This document shows, one piece after another, positions 1 through 9,987 of a stretch of 64,000 nucleotides of DNA. The DNA is from Actinoplanes sp. TFC3 (lineage in GTDB: Bacteria > Actinomycetota > Actinomycetes > Mycobacteriales > Micromonosporaceae): assembly GCF_001553785.1 (NCBI RefSeq), contig NZ_LOJP01000001.1:2077461-2141460 (forward strand), read 5' to 3'. The notes beneath the pieces are model-generated. The model ran no database searches. It saw only the letters and a list, made by a program, of their open reading frames with translations, and was not told the DNA's origin. The position numbers were made by a program, and so were the translations under genes. The number at the start of each line of letters is the position of its first letter. The stretch's first letter is position 1.

Positions 1-2
1 TT

Positions 3-2456
3 CGGTTCCCGACGGCCGCGCTGGCCCACAAGCAGGTCACTGCCGCGACGATGTATCTGTGGAACACCCATTCGTGGAGCTGCAAGGCGCAGGAATGGCA
101 GGTGTGGATCACCGCTGCGGTGGGCACCTCGACCCGCTGGAGCAACCAGCCCAAGTGGCGCAGCGACTATCCCATCGCCAAGTCCACGATGACCAAGGGC
201 TACGGGGATTGCGGCACCGGCTACGTCACCGCAGATGTGGCACCGCTGTTCAAGGTGGCCGCCGCCGGTGGCTGGCAGACCCTGACCACCGGGTTGCGGT
301 CCACTGCGGCGGCTGAGGCCGACCCGGATACGCACGCGTGGAAAAAGTTCGACTCGACCGAGGCTTCGCACGACCCCTACGTATCCATCACCTACAACAC
401 CAAGCCGAATCCGCCGGCGAACCTGACCATCGGTGGCAAGAAGTGCGGTAGCGGCGACCCGGCAGCGTACGTATCGAAGGCAGCCGGTTACCCGTCGGCG
501 CAGGCGAAGGCCGACGACCCGGACGGCACCGAGCGTGGGCTCACGATGCAGTTCTACGTGACCAAGGCCGGCACCAACTCGCCGGCGACGCCCACGATGA
601 CCAGGTCGACCACCGACAATGCGACCGCCACGGTGGCGATTCCCAAGTCCTTTGGCTTGGTCGAGAACCAGAAGTACGACATGCACGCGCGCGTCTTCGA
701 TGGCTTGGACTCTTCCGAGAAGTCGGTGTACTGCACGTTCACCATCGACAGCACCGGCCCAGCCCGCCCGCCGACGGTGACCTCACCGGACTACCCGCTC
801 TGCACGCCGACTGCCTGTGAACCGCAGGGCGGCATCGGTGTCGCGGGTCGGTTCACGTTCGGCGCCAACGCGGTAGCCGACATCCGTCAATACCGGTACT
901 GGTTCGACGGCGGTGCCGCTTTCACCACTCCCATCGGCAGCCTGGGCGCTTCCGCAACGGTCAGCGTTACTCCGCCGGCGCTGTCGAATGCTGCCTCGAT
1001 CAAGGCGTTGACGTTTGCCGGGGTACGAACCCTGCACGTCGTCAGCATCGACCAGGCCGGTCGGGAAAGCGGCGAGTTCGCGGTAGGCATCGACGATGAC
1101 TCCGTGGGCGGCTACAAGTTCGGTGTTGCGGCCGGGCCTGGTCCGGCGAGCTGGTGGAAGTTCGAAGATCCGGCGCTGAGCAGCACATTCAGCAACTCGG
1201 TCGTCGGCGGAGATGCCCTCACGGCAACTGGTAGCTGGCGCTCCACGGATGGCCACGGCGATGGCGGCAAGAGCCTTACCCTGAACCTCGCCAGTTCTCT
1301 TCAGGCCCCGCTGACGGTGGACCTTGCCGGTAACCGAACGGCAGCGGCGAGCGTCAGCATGAACGGTCTCAATCCGCTGGAGTACACGGTGGTACGGCAC
1401 GTCGCGTTTGGCTCGCCGTACCGTCAAGACGATCTTTATGTGGACGGGACGCAGAAGAAGATCTGCTACCGGGTGCGGGTCAGCGGCACGGGTGAGTGGA
1501 AGGCATGCTCGGCGAAGACGATCCGGACGGGTGCCTGGCTTCGTGTGGCGGGATCGTTCGACGTCATGCGCCGCGAAGTGGCCGTTTACCTCGACGGTGA
1601 GCGGACGGCAAGCACGACCATAACCACTTACACGGGTAGTGCGTCCGGCACTGGTGGTAGCACCGCGGTGGGTAAGGGCCTTGACGGCGTGATCGACGAC
1701 GTCAAGGTGTGGAAACGCTTGCTTGCGCCTCAGGAAGTCGGCGCCGCCTCGGTGATCGAGGCCGGCAACTGGACCTTCGACCTGTTCGACGGCACGGACA
1801 GCTCGACGCATTCCGTCAAACATGACGTCTCGGCGGTCAATCCGCCTGATGACCTCTGGGCCGATGTTGGTCATAAAGACATTGAAGGTACGTCCTCAGC
1901 CCAGCTGCACGACCTGGCTGCGCTGACCACCGCCGGCCCTGTGCTGAACACCGCCGAATCGTTCTCGGTGTCGGCCTGGGTGAAGCTGAACACCATTCCG
2001 ACGACCGGAAACTTCACCGCGGTGTCGCAGGACGGCGCCCACCAGTCCACCTTCTTCTTGGGCACCAGGCTGTACAGCGGCGTACCTCAATGGTCCTTCG
2101 CCATGGAGAACGCCGACTCCACCACCGACGTCGCTTTCACCCACGCCAACGCCGGCGTGGCGATCGCCGACGATCCCATCGGCGAATTCACGCACCTCGT
2201 CGGGGTTTTTGACGCCGCAACGCAACAGCAGACGCTGTACGTGAACGGTGTCGCGGTCAAGACGGTGAGCCGAGCCAGCCGGTGGAACGCCACCGGATCG
2301 CTGGCCATCGGCCGTGGCCGCTACGCCCCCGCCAACGGCACCAGCGCGGACGTCGACTATCTCGACGGCGGCATCGACGACGTCCGGGTCTACGCCGGAG
2401 CCCTCACTCCCGACATGGTCTCTCGCCTCTACCACACCGAGGACGGCAATCTGTGA
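3..2456 (+). CDS. Secreted DNRLRE/LamG-domain protein, 5' end outside window
   Basis: The reading frame is open to the left edge, so the N-terminus and any signal peptide are missing. The first ~115 visible residues look like the end of a DNRLRE (TGF-propeptide-like beta) domain, with a Trp/Cys-rich stretch and a segment ending in SITYNTKPN-like sequence. A fibronectin/Ig-like middle follows, then two LamG/concanavalin-like jelly-roll domains at roughly residues 365-575 and 585-795. The second has the typical SVSAWVK, LYVNGV and GGIDDVRVY signatures. Such proteins commonly lie directly upstream of RHS toxins in actinobacteria and are presumed surface or delivery partners. Its TGA overlaps the GTG of the RHS gene (GTGA), implying translational coupling. 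The domain reading is firm; the role beside the toxin is inferred. Confidence 0.85.
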   Translation, partial: RFPTAALAHKQVTAATMYLWNTHSWSCKAQEWQVWITAAVGTSTRWSNQPKWRSDYPIAKSTMTKGYGDCGTGYVTADVAPLFKVAAAGGWQTLTTGLRSTAAAEADPDTHAWKKFDSTEASHDPYVSITYNTKPNPPANLTIGGKKCGSGDPAAYVSKAAGYPSAQAKADDPDGTERGLTMQFYVTKAGTNSPATPTMTRSTTDNATATVAIPKSFGLVENQKYDMHARVFDGLDSSEKSVYCTFTIDSTGPARPPTVTSPDYPLCTPTACEPQGGIGVAGRFTFGANAVADIRQYRYWFDGGAAFTTPIGSLGASATVSVTPPALSNAASIKALTFAGVRTLHVVSIDQAGRESGEFAVGIDDDSVGGYKFGVAAGPGPASWWKFEDPALSSTFSNSVVGGDALTATGSWRSTDGHGDGGKSLTLNLASSLQAPLTVDLAGNRTAAASVSMNGLNPLEYTVVRHVAFGSPYRQDDLYVDGTQKKICYRVRVSGTGEWKACSAKTIRTGAWLRVAGSFDVMRREVAVYLDGERTASTTITTYTGSASGTGGSTAVGKGLDGVIDDVKVWKRLLAPQEVGAASVIEAGNWTFDLFDGTDSSTHSVKHDVSAVNPPDDLWADVGHKDIEGTSSAQLHDLAALTTAGPVLNTAESFSVSAWVKLNTIPTTGNFTAVSQDGAHQSTFFLGTRLYSGVPQWSFAMENADSTTDVAFTHANAGVAIADDPIGEFTHLVGVFDAATQQQTLYVNGVAVKTVSRASRWNATGSLAIGRGRYAPANGTSADVDYLDGGIDDVRVYAGALTPDMVSRLYHTEDGNL

Positions 2457-5400
2457 AGCGCGTGTTCCGCCGGCGGCTCGCGGTAGCCAGCTCGGTCTTC
2501 TTGGCCGCCACCTTTCTGCACGCCTGGCCTGCCGCTGCCGTCCCCAAGGCCGAAGACCGGCTCAAGCCGCATGCTGGCGTCTCCATCGACGGGCGTGGCG
2601 CCAAGACCAAGACGGTCGACATCCCGCAGATGCCATCGAGCACGCCGGCGACACCGGTATGGCCGAAGGCAGGAACCACTCCCGTCGACGTGGCGGCGAA
2701 GGCGAAGACGGTCGATGCCGCCGGAAAGGTGGCGCTGCGGTCCGCCGACGGCAAGGGGCAGCACGTGTCGGTGGAGGTCCTGGACCGTGCCGCCAGCGCG
2801 AAAGCCAAGCGCGACGTTGTGCTGAAGGTGCGTCCCGACGAGACCGGCACGGTCGACGTGTCGCTCGACTACAGCGGGTTCCGTACCGCATATGGCGCCG
2901 ACTGGTCCGACCGGCTGCGGCTGGTGCAACTGCCCGATTGTGCGCTGACCACCCCTGATGCCGCGAACTGCCAGGAAACTGAGCTTTCCACCACGAACGA
3001 CGGCACCTCGGTCTCCGCGCCGGTCACCGCAAAGGCTGCGGGTACGGTCGTCGCCTTGGCCGCCGCCGATTCCAGCGGAACCGGTGACTTCGGGGCCACC
3101 TCGCTCGCGCCATCCGCGACGTGGGGCGACAGCGGTAACAACGGTGCTTTCAACTGGTCGTATCCCATGGAGGTGCCGCCGTCGCTGGGCGGACCGGCGC
3201 CCACAATTTCCTTGGGCTACTCATCGCAAGCGGTCGACGGACGCACCGCGGCAACGAACAACCAGCCCACCTGGGTCGGTGAAGGCTTCGGCTTCGAGCC
3301 CGGCTTCATCGAACGCCGATACGCCAGCTGCGCCGACGACAACGATGACGACAAGCGCAAAGGCAACAACACCAACGACTCCGGCGACGAATGCTGGGGC
3401 ACCGACAACGCCACGCTGTCACTCAACGGCGTCGGCGGCGGTGAGCTGATCTACAACGCTTCCGAGAAACGCTGGCACACCCGCAGCGACGACGGCATCC
3501 GCGTCGAGCGGCTCTTCAACGCGGCCAACGGTGACGAGGGCCCGGCGGGAAGTCAGGACGCCGGTGGCCCCGGTGAGCACTGGGTCGTCACGGCCACCGA
3601 CGGTACGAAGTACTACTTCGGTCTCAACCGTCTGCCCGGCTGGACGAGCAGCGCGACCGAAACCAAGTCGGTCTACACCGTGCCGGTCGCTGGCAACCAA
3701 AGCGGCGAGCCCTGCAACAAGACCGCATTCAAGGACTCGTTCTGCAACCAGGCCTGGCGCTGGAACCTCGACTGGGTCGTCGATCCCGACGGTAACGCCA
3801 TGTCGTACTGGTACAGCCCCGAGACCAACAAGTACGCCCGGTACGCCACCACCACCGACGTGGTGAGCTACGTCCGCGGCGGCAATGTCACGACCATGAA
3901 GTACGGCCAGCGCTCCGGCACCGCGTACGGCGTCGCCCCGATGAGCGTGGCGTTCACGACGGGCGACCGCTGCTTGACCGCCTGCACCACCAAGTCGAAC
4001 TGGACGGACACCCCGCTGGACCAGGAGTGCACCGGCACCACGTGCACCCAGTTCGGCCCGACGTTCTGGACGAAGCGCCGCCTCGCGACGGTCACCACGC
4101 GCATCGCCAAGGACGGCAAGGAAGACGGCCGGCTCGTCGACCGGTGGACGCTGACCCACAGCTACCCGGACACTACCGACGGCACCCGGCGGGGCATGTG
4201 GCTGTCGACGATCGGGCACACCGCGTGGGACGCGAGCAATGTCGCCATGACGGTGCCGAACGTGACACTCACCGGCGTACCGATGGACAACCGGGTCGAC
4301 ACCGCGCTGAGCAACGGTCTCAGGCCGATGCGGTGGCACCGGTTGAAGACCATCACCACCGAGACCGGCGGCCAGATCGACGTCACGTACAAGAAAGCCG
4401 AATGTACGGCGGCATCCAAGCCGACCCCCGAGACCAACACCAAACTGTGCTTCCCCGTGCGCTGGGCACCGCCGGACCTTGGTGGTAAGCCGGGCAAGGA
4501 GATCACCGACTGGTTCCACAAGTACGTCGTCGAGTCGATCCGCGAGAACGACCTGACCAGCGAGGGTGAGGGCTTCCCGCTCACCACGCTGACGACGTAC
4601 AAGTACGCCAACCCGGCCTGGCGCTACGCCGACGACGACGGACTGACCCAGGACAAATACCGCACCTGGTCGCAGTGGCGCGGTTTCCGCAACGTCACCG
4701 CGACCAAAGGTGAGGACGGCGACCGGACCCGTACCGACACCGTCTACTTCCAAGGCATGGACGGGGACCGCTCCAGCGCGAGCGACAAGAGCGCCGTCCG
4801 CAAGGTGACGCTCACCGACTCCAAGGGCAAAGCCACCATTACCGATCATGACGATCTGTCCGGCTTCGTCCGCGAGACGATCGTCTACAACGGCCCGGAC
4901 GGCAGCCCTATCAGCGGCACGATCTCCGACCCGTGGCTGGGCACGATCACCGCCACCCACAAGGTCACCACTGACACCCCCTCGGTGAACGCCCGCTACA
5001 TCGACACGTCCGGCGTCTGGAACTGGACCGCCCTGGACAACAACCGCGGCGACACGTGGACCCACAACACCACCGAATTCGACGCGTACGGCATGCCGAC
5101 CGAAGTCACCGAGTTCGGCGACACCGCCAAGCCCGGCGACGAGAAGTGCGTGCAGACCGACTACGTACGCGACACCGGCTCGGCTTGGATGATCGCGTTC
5201 CCCTCGCAGGTGCGCACGTTCGCATTGCCCTGCACGGAGGTCAACAAGAGCGGCCGGGTCATCGCTGCGGACGAGGTCATCGGCGCGACCCGCACCAGCT
5301 ACGACGACGGCGCCTTCGGTGCCGCCCCCAGCAAGGGCCACATCACCCGCAACGAGTCGTTCGAGGACTGGAAGAACAACGCGCCGGTCTACTTCACCAC

Positions 5401-8400
5401 CAGCTCGATCTCGTACGACAAGACGTACGGGCGCCCGGAGACCACTACCGACGCGCAAGGCAAGACGACAACCACGACGTACACGACTAACGCCGCAGGC
5501 CAGATTACCCGCAGCGACGTGAAGAACCCGCTCGGGTGGAACGCGTACAACGTCGTCGACCCGGCAACCGGCGCCACGACGCTGGCGCACGACGTCAACG
5601 GCCGTGAGACCAACTTCAAGTACGATGCTCTCGGCCGCTTGCTCAGTGCCTGGAAGCCGGGTCGTGTGCCCGGCACGGACATCCCGGACGTCAATTACAC
5701 CTACACGCTACGCAACAACGCAGCGAGTGTGGTGAAGGCCGACACGCTCAACGCAGCCGGCAAGGTCACGACGACGTACTCGTTCTACGACTCGTTGCTG
5801 CGTCCGGTGCAGACGCAGACTCCGGCGGCCACCGTGGGCATGCTCGTCAGCGACGTCTTCTACGACTCCGCCGGACGCGTGTCCACGACGTACGACGACT
5901 ACTGGCGGGACAAAATCGCACCGTCGGCCACCCGCTACATCCCGACCAAGGACAAGGACAGCGCGCAGGCCGGCCGTGACAACGTACTGTCCTGGTCCCG
6001 GACCCTGTACGACGGCGCCGGCCGCGAGACCAACAAGATCCTCTTCTCCAAGCTGAACGAGAAGTGGCGCGCGTCCACGACCTACCACGGTGACCACGTC
6101 GACACCACGCCGCCCAGTGGCGGCACGCTGGAGAGCAAGTACGTCGATCCGCTCGGCCGCACCACGGAGATCCGCCAGTACCGCACCCGGGACTTCAGCG
6201 GCGCCTTCGACCGGATCAAGTACGCCTACAACGCCAAGGGCCAGCTCGCGAAGGTCACCGACCCCGCCGGCACGTACTGGGATTACGGCTACGACGTCCA
6301 GGGCCGGCAGAACTACAGCAAGGACCCCGACAAGGGCGAAAGCTGGATCAAGTTCAACCGCCTGGGCCAGATCGAGACGACAAAGGACGCCCGCAACCAG
6401 GTCCTCGCCTTCAAGTACGACGACCTGGGCCGCAAGACGGGCCTGTTCCAGGATTCGGCGACCGGCACCCAGCTGGCCGGTTGGACGTACGACTCCCTGG
6501 CCGGCGGACTCGGCGTGCTGGCCTCCAGCAGCCGGTTCGTCGACGGCAACGAGTACAAGACGGCCACCACCACCCTCGACACCAAGTCCGGCAGGCCGAC
6601 AGCTTCCACGATCACCATCCCTGCGAACGAGCAGGGGCTGGCCGGCACCTACACGTACCGGATGGGATACGCCCCCGACGGCACCCCGTCATCGAACACG
6701 ATGCCGGCAATCGGCACCGGGACTGCCTATGCGCTGGCCTCCGAGCGGGTCAGCACGTCGTTCAACGACCTCGGCATGCCGACGACCATGAGCGCCACCA
6801 TCAGCGGCTCGTTCGTCCCGGCGGTCTCCTTCACCGAGCACGGCGAACTGGCGACCGCCTACTTCGCCACCACCGAGAGCAAGACCCTGCAGGTCGTCAA
6901 CGACTACGACCCCGCAACGCGCCGGCCGGTCGCATCCGAGGTGTTCCGCGAGCTCAGCCCCGCTGTGGTGTCGTGGAAGGAGTACAAGTACAACGACGCC
7001 GGCGAGATCTACCGCACCGAGGAGAAGGCTCCCGCAGCCGGTGCCGAGGTGCAGTGCTGGCGCGAGGACTACCTGCAGCGCCTGACCGACGCGTGGACGC
7101 CGAAGGACGGCAACTGCGACGCCGGACCGTCCCTCACCGCGCTGGCCGACAGCACGAGCGCGCCCGCTCCGTACTGGACGTCGTGGACCTTCACCGACGG
7201 CGGTGACCGCAAGACCCAGGTCGAGCACAAGACCCCGGCGGGGGAGCGCAGCACCAGCTACACCTACCCGGCCGCCAACGCCGCGCACCCGCACTTCGTC
7301 ACCGGCACCACCACAACGACGAGTGCCGCGACCACGGCCGCCGTGTACGAGTCGGATGCGGCGGGCAACACCACCTCGCGTCCCGGCAAGAACGGCCAGC
7401 AGGCCCTCACCTGGAACAGCGAAGGCCAACTGGCTTCGGTCCAGGACTCCGCCGGCGCCAGCCGCTACCTGTACGACGCCGACGGCAACCGGCTCATCAC
7501 CACCGACGTCCAGGGAAAGACGCTGTATCTGCCCGGTCAGGAGATCCACGCCAACCCGACTGGCGTGGTCGACTCCTGCGTCCGCTATTACTCGTACGCC
7601 AGCAAAACCGCAGCCCAGCGTACGAGCAAAGGCTTGACGTGGCTGGTCAGCGATCTGCAGAACACCGCCACGATGAGCGTCGACGCCACGACGCAGCAGG
7701 TGTCGGTCCGGCACCAGACCGCGTACGGCGAAAATCGTGACGGCGGCGACACGTGGGTCAACGACAAGGGCTTCCTGGGCATGACGGTCGACAAGACCGG
7801 CCTGGTCCACATCGGTGCCCGCGAGTACGACGCCGGTCTGGGCCGGTTCATCTCGGTCGACCCGCTGATGGACCTCACCGACCCGCAGCAGATGCTCGGC
7901 TATGCGTACGCCAACAACTCCCCGGTCAACTCCAGCGACCCAACCGGCGAGTCGGTCGACACTGGCTGGGGTAACGGCAACGGCAAACGAATCAACCCCC
8001 GTAACGGTGACGTACTCGAAGACGGCGACAAGAACGGTACGGGCGGTGACCTCACCAAGCGGGGATCAACGCCAGCGCAACCCAAGAGCGGTTCGGGTAA
8101 TGGCCACAGCGCCAGCAACAGCGGTGGCGGCAAGCACAAGTCAGGCGACCACCAGCAGAAGAAGTGCAACTGGTGGTGCAAGTCCAAGGGCTGGGTCAGC
8201 GACCACAAGGCCGACATCGCCGGTATCGCCGTTGGTGTAGTCGTCGGGGTTGGCTGTGAGGCGGCGGTCGGCTGGACCGGCGTTGGCGCGGTCGGATGTG
8301 GGGTGCTGGCCGGAGCTGCCGGCTCGATCACCCACGACCTGGTCGAGGGCGGGCACAGCGTGTCCGACATGGCCGGCAACGCCATAGTCGGCGGGCTCAT

Positions 8401-9412
8401 CGGTGGTGTGACCGCTGGGCTGCTACCGGCTGCGGGAAGCGCCCTATCGAGTGGCGTGCGAAGTCTGATCACTCGGCAGGCGGCTGGGGGAGCGGCTCGA
8501 TCTGCGGAGCGGCAGGCCGCGGGCGAGGTGGTTGAGGCTGTCGAGGAGCAGGCGGCCAAGTCTGCGACCAAGCCGGCCAGCAGTGCCGGTAAAGCTTGCC
8601 ACAGCTTCGACCCGGCGACGCGGGTTGTCATGGCCAGCGGCGCGGCGGTGCCGATCAAGGACGTGAAGGTCGGCGACGCGGTTCTGGCGACGGACCCGCA
8701 GACCGGGCAGACGGAGTCGCGGCCGGTAGTCGAGCTGCACCGCAACCTGGACAAGGATCTGGCCGACGTCACGGTGCGCGATGCCGAGACGGGCAAGCAG
8801 GTCGTGCTGCACACGACCCAGCACCACCCGTTCTGGAGCGAGAGCACCGGGCGGTGGACTGACGCGGCGGCGTTGAAGCCGGGGGAGAAGCTGCACGCCC
8901 TCGACGGCGGCGTGGTGGTCGTGACGGCGGTGAAGAACTGGATCGGTCACGCAGTGATGCGCGACCTCACCGTTGACGAGATTCACTCCTATTATGTAAT
9001 CGCAGGACCGACGTCGGTTCTTGTTCATAATTGCGGAGAAGTAGCGTACAACAGCACGTCGCTGGGGAGAGCTGCGCATAATGCTCGTGTCAAGTCGGGT
9101 GTATCACCGGGACGAAACGTTGCAGCGGCCGACGTTGAAGGCCTTGATTCGCCCGTGATTGGTTTCAGTAAAGGTGAAGGTTATCATTCGGAGGAACATA
9201 TCCTTGACCAACTCGCCAAAAAAGGAATCGATCCCAGCCGCATTAGAGCACTTTATAGCGATCGGCAACCCTGCGAGAATTGTGGCGGACTGTTGAAAGA
9301 AGCGCTAGCGCCTGGAACGCCGATCACCTGGTCTGTGCCCTGGGGAAGCAACCCAGCCATCAAGGGTGCATCAAACGATCTCTTGAAAAGAATGATTTCT
9401 GCCGCCGGATAA
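2453..9412 (+). CDS. RHS-repeat polymorphic toxin with Hint domain and C-terminal deaminase
   Basis: About 2319 residues. I chose the GTG overlapping the previous stop because it is followed by a clear signal peptide (KR-rich start, hydrophobic core, cleavage near AAA-VPKA). A longer upstream frame has no such signal. Order of parts: signal peptide; a SpvB/Tc-like N-terminal region (~220-1000); RHS/YD repeats (~1000-1790); the conserved RHS core end with GRFISVDP and PTG (~1797-1835); a Gly/Ala-rich hydrophobic segment (~1920-2008); a Hint autoprotease domain from Cys2049 to the terminal HNC (Cys2194); and a ~125-residue toxin tip. The tip has an HSE motif (His2245, Glu2247) and PCENC (Cys2274, Cys2277), the zinc-binding and catalytic signature of the nucleic-acid deaminase fold, most like the XOO_2897/YwqJ-type toxin deaminases. 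The DNA from about 8,990 on is visibly more AT-rich than the RHS body, as expected of an exchangeable tip. Whether the target is DNA, RNA or a free nucleotide cannot be read here. Confidence 0.92.
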   Translation: MKRVFRRRLAVASSVFLAATFLHAWPAAAVPKAEDRLKPHAGVSIDGRGAKTKTVDIPQMPSSTPATPVWPKAGTTPVDVAAKAKTVDAAGKVALRSADGKGQHVSVEVLDRAASAKAKRDVVLKVRPDETGTVDVSLDYSGFRTAYGADWSDRLRLVQLPDCALTTPDAANCQETELSTTNDGTSVSAPVTAKAAGTVVALAAADSSGTGDFGATSLAPSATWGDSGNNGAFNWSYPMEVPPSLGGPAPTISLGYSSQAVDGRTAATNNQPTWVGEGFGFEPGFIERRYASCADDNDDDKRKGNNTNDSGDECWGTDNATLSLNGVGGGELIYNASEKRWHTRSDDGIRVERLFNAANGDEGPAGSQDAGGPGEHWVVTATDGTKYYFGLNRLPGWTSSATETKSVYTVPVAGNQSGEPCNKTAFKDSFCNQAWRWNLDWVVDPDGNAMSYWYSPETNKYARYATTTDVVSYVRGGNVTTMKYGQRSGTAYGVAPMSVAFTTGDRCLTACTTKSNWTDTPLDQECTGTTCTQFGPTFWTKRRLATVTTRIAKDGKEDGRLVDRWTLTHSYPDTTDGTRRGMWLSTIGHTAWDASNVAMTVPNVTLTGVPMDNRVDTALSNGLRPMRWHRLKTITTETGGQIDVTYKKAECTAASKPTPETNTKLCFPVRWAPPDLGGKPGKEITDWFHKYVVESIRENDLTSEGEGFPLTTLTTYKYANPAWRYADDDGLTQDKYRTWSQWRGFRNVTATKGEDGDRTRTDTVYFQGMDGDRSSASDKSAVRKVTLTDSKGKATITDHDDLSGFVRETIVYNGPDGSPISGTISDPWLGTITATHKVTTDTPSVNARYIDTSGVWNWTALDNNRGDTWTHNTTEFDAYGMPTEVTEFGDTAKPGDEKCVQTDYVRDTGSAWMIAFPSQVRTFALPCTEVNKSGRVIAADEVIGATRTSYDDGAFGAAPSKGHITRNESFEDWKNNAPVYFTTSSISYDKTYGRPETTTDAQGKTTTTTYTTNAAGQITRSDVKNPLGWNAYNVVDPATGATTLAHDVNGRETNFKYDALGRLLSAWKPGRVPGTDIPDVNYTYTLRNNAASVVKADTLNAAGKVTTTYSFYDSLLRPVQTQTPAATVGMLVSDVFYDSAGRVSTTYDDYWRDKIAPSATRYIPTKDKDSAQAGRDNVLSWSRTLYDGAGRETNKILFSKLNEKWRASTTYHGDHVDTTPPSGGTLESKYVDPLGRTTEIRQYRTRDFSGAFDRIKYAYNAKGQLAKVTDPAGTYWDYGYDVQGRQNYSKDPDKGESWIKFNRLGQIETTKDARNQVLAFKYDDLGRKTGLFQDSATGTQLAGWTYDSLAGGLGVLASSSRFVDGNEYKTATTTLDTKSGRPTASTITIPANEQGLAGTYTYRMGYAPDGTPSSNTMPAIGTGTAYALASERVSTSFNDLGMPTTMSATISGSFVPAVSFTEHGELATAYFATTESKTLQVVNDYDPATRRPVASEVFRELSPAVVSWKEYKYNDAGEIYRTEEKAPAAGAEVQCWREDYLQRLTDAWTPKDGNCDAGPSLTALADSTSAPAPYWTSWTFTDGGDRKTQVEHKTPAGERSTSYTYPAANAAHPHFVTGTTTTTSAATTAAVYESDAAGNTTSRPGKNGQQALTWNSEGQLASVQDSAGASRYLYDADGNRLITTDVQGKTLYLPGQEIHANPTGVVDSCVRYYSYASKTAAQRTSKGLTWLVSDLQNTATMSVDATTQQVSVRHQTAYGENRDGGDTWVNDKGFLGMTVDKTGLVHIGAREYDAGLGRFISVDPLMDLTDPQQMLGYAYANNSPVNSSDPTGESVDTGWGNGNGKRINPRNGDVLEDGDKNGTGGDLTKRGSTPAQPKSGSGNGHSASNSGGGKHKSGDHQQKKCNWWCKSKGWVSDHKADIAGIAVGVVVGVGCEAAVGWTGVGAVGCGVLAGAAGSITHDLVEGGHSVSDMAGNAIVGGLIGGVTAGLLPAAGSALSSGVRSLITRQAAGGAARSAERQAAGEVVEAVEEQAAKSATKPASSAGKACHSFDPATRVVMASGAAVPIKDVKVGDAVLATDPQTGQTESRPVVELHRNLDKDLADVTVRDAETGKQVVLHTTQHHPFWSESTGRWTDAAALKPGEKLHALDGGVVVVTAVKNWIGHAVMRDLTVDEIHSYYVIAGPTSVLVHNCGEVAYNSTSLGRAAHNARVKSGVSPGRNVAAADVEGLDSPVIGFSKGEGYHSEEHILDQLAKKGIDPSRIRALYSDRQPCENCGGLLKEALAPGTPITWSVPWGSNPAIKGASNDLLKRMISAAG

Positions 9413-9479
9413 GGGTAGCTTTGCAAGACCGGTACCGGATAGCAGCGAGAGTCGGTCTGATCTAAAAGGTAAGTCATAG

Positions 9480-9899
9480 GTGGATTGGAAATCTTTAGTG
9501 GAATTCGATTATGGCGTAGTTAGTAGTGAAATCCGAAGCGCTTTATTAAATATTGCCACGTTCACTCGCAATATTATTCAACAAGCTGGTCTCTCGGTTC
9601 AAGTGGATGGAGAGTTGAGCAGTGTTGGGGCAGAGGTGGAAATTGATTTTGGAGATGACGCAGCTGGCGGAGTGTTCGTCACGTGGCACGCTGACCCGGC
9701 TTTGACCGAAGTTGCCGCGCAAAGTGTAAGCGACGGTCGCTTCGATGATCCCTCAATAATTCAATCAGGTGCAATATCCGAAGTAATGCGTGACGCAATC
9801 ATCCAGATTCTGCAACTTGCGAAGTGCGTGGCAGAGCCCTCAAATGATGATATGCGCCCATTAGCGTTACGGGTGACTTCCATCCCACCTTCCTCTTAG
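9480..9899 (+). CDS. Candidate immunity protein for the RHS deaminase toxin
   Basis: 139 residues from a GTG start, with an AAAGGT-type ribosome site ~10 bases upstream. I do not recognise the family. The protein is small, acidic and soluble, without a signal peptide or membrane segment, and has a helical N-terminus followed by alternating beta-type segments (GAEVEIDFGDD, GGVFVTWHAD). It lies 67 bases after the toxin stop on the same strand and shares the low-GC composition of the toxin tip. That is the standard position for the cognate cytoplasmic immunity protein of a C-terminal polymorphic toxin. The function is inferred from position and size only. Confidence 0.6.
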   Translation: MDWKSLVEFDYGVVSSEIRSALLNIATFTRNIIQQAGLSVQVDGELSSVGAEVEIDFGDDAAGGVFVTWHADPALTEVAAQSVSDGRFDDPSIIQSGAISEVMRDAIIQILQLAKCVAEPSNDDMRPLALRVTSIPPSS

Positions 9900-9937
9900 A
9901 GACGGCGGGATTCTTGGTGAATGCCGTGTGGCCTCTA

Positions 9938-9966
9938 GTGTCGCGTGTCTGATGTGTTTTGACGGT
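9938..9966 (+). repeat. Left terminal inverted repeat of the IS630 element
   Basis: Starts GTGTCGCGTGTCTGA and ends TTTGACGGT. It matches the reverse complement of 10872-10900 at all but a few central bases and is preceded by TA. Confidence 0.88.
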
Positions 9967-9987
9967 GTTGGTGCGGGACAATGAGGC

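Noticed and set aside
3419..5590. A 723-codon open frame on the minus strand inside the RHS gene
   Set aside because: It is a mirror of GC-rich codon bias; its translation is Val/Gly/Arg-rich without domains, and the RHS frame is clearly coding.
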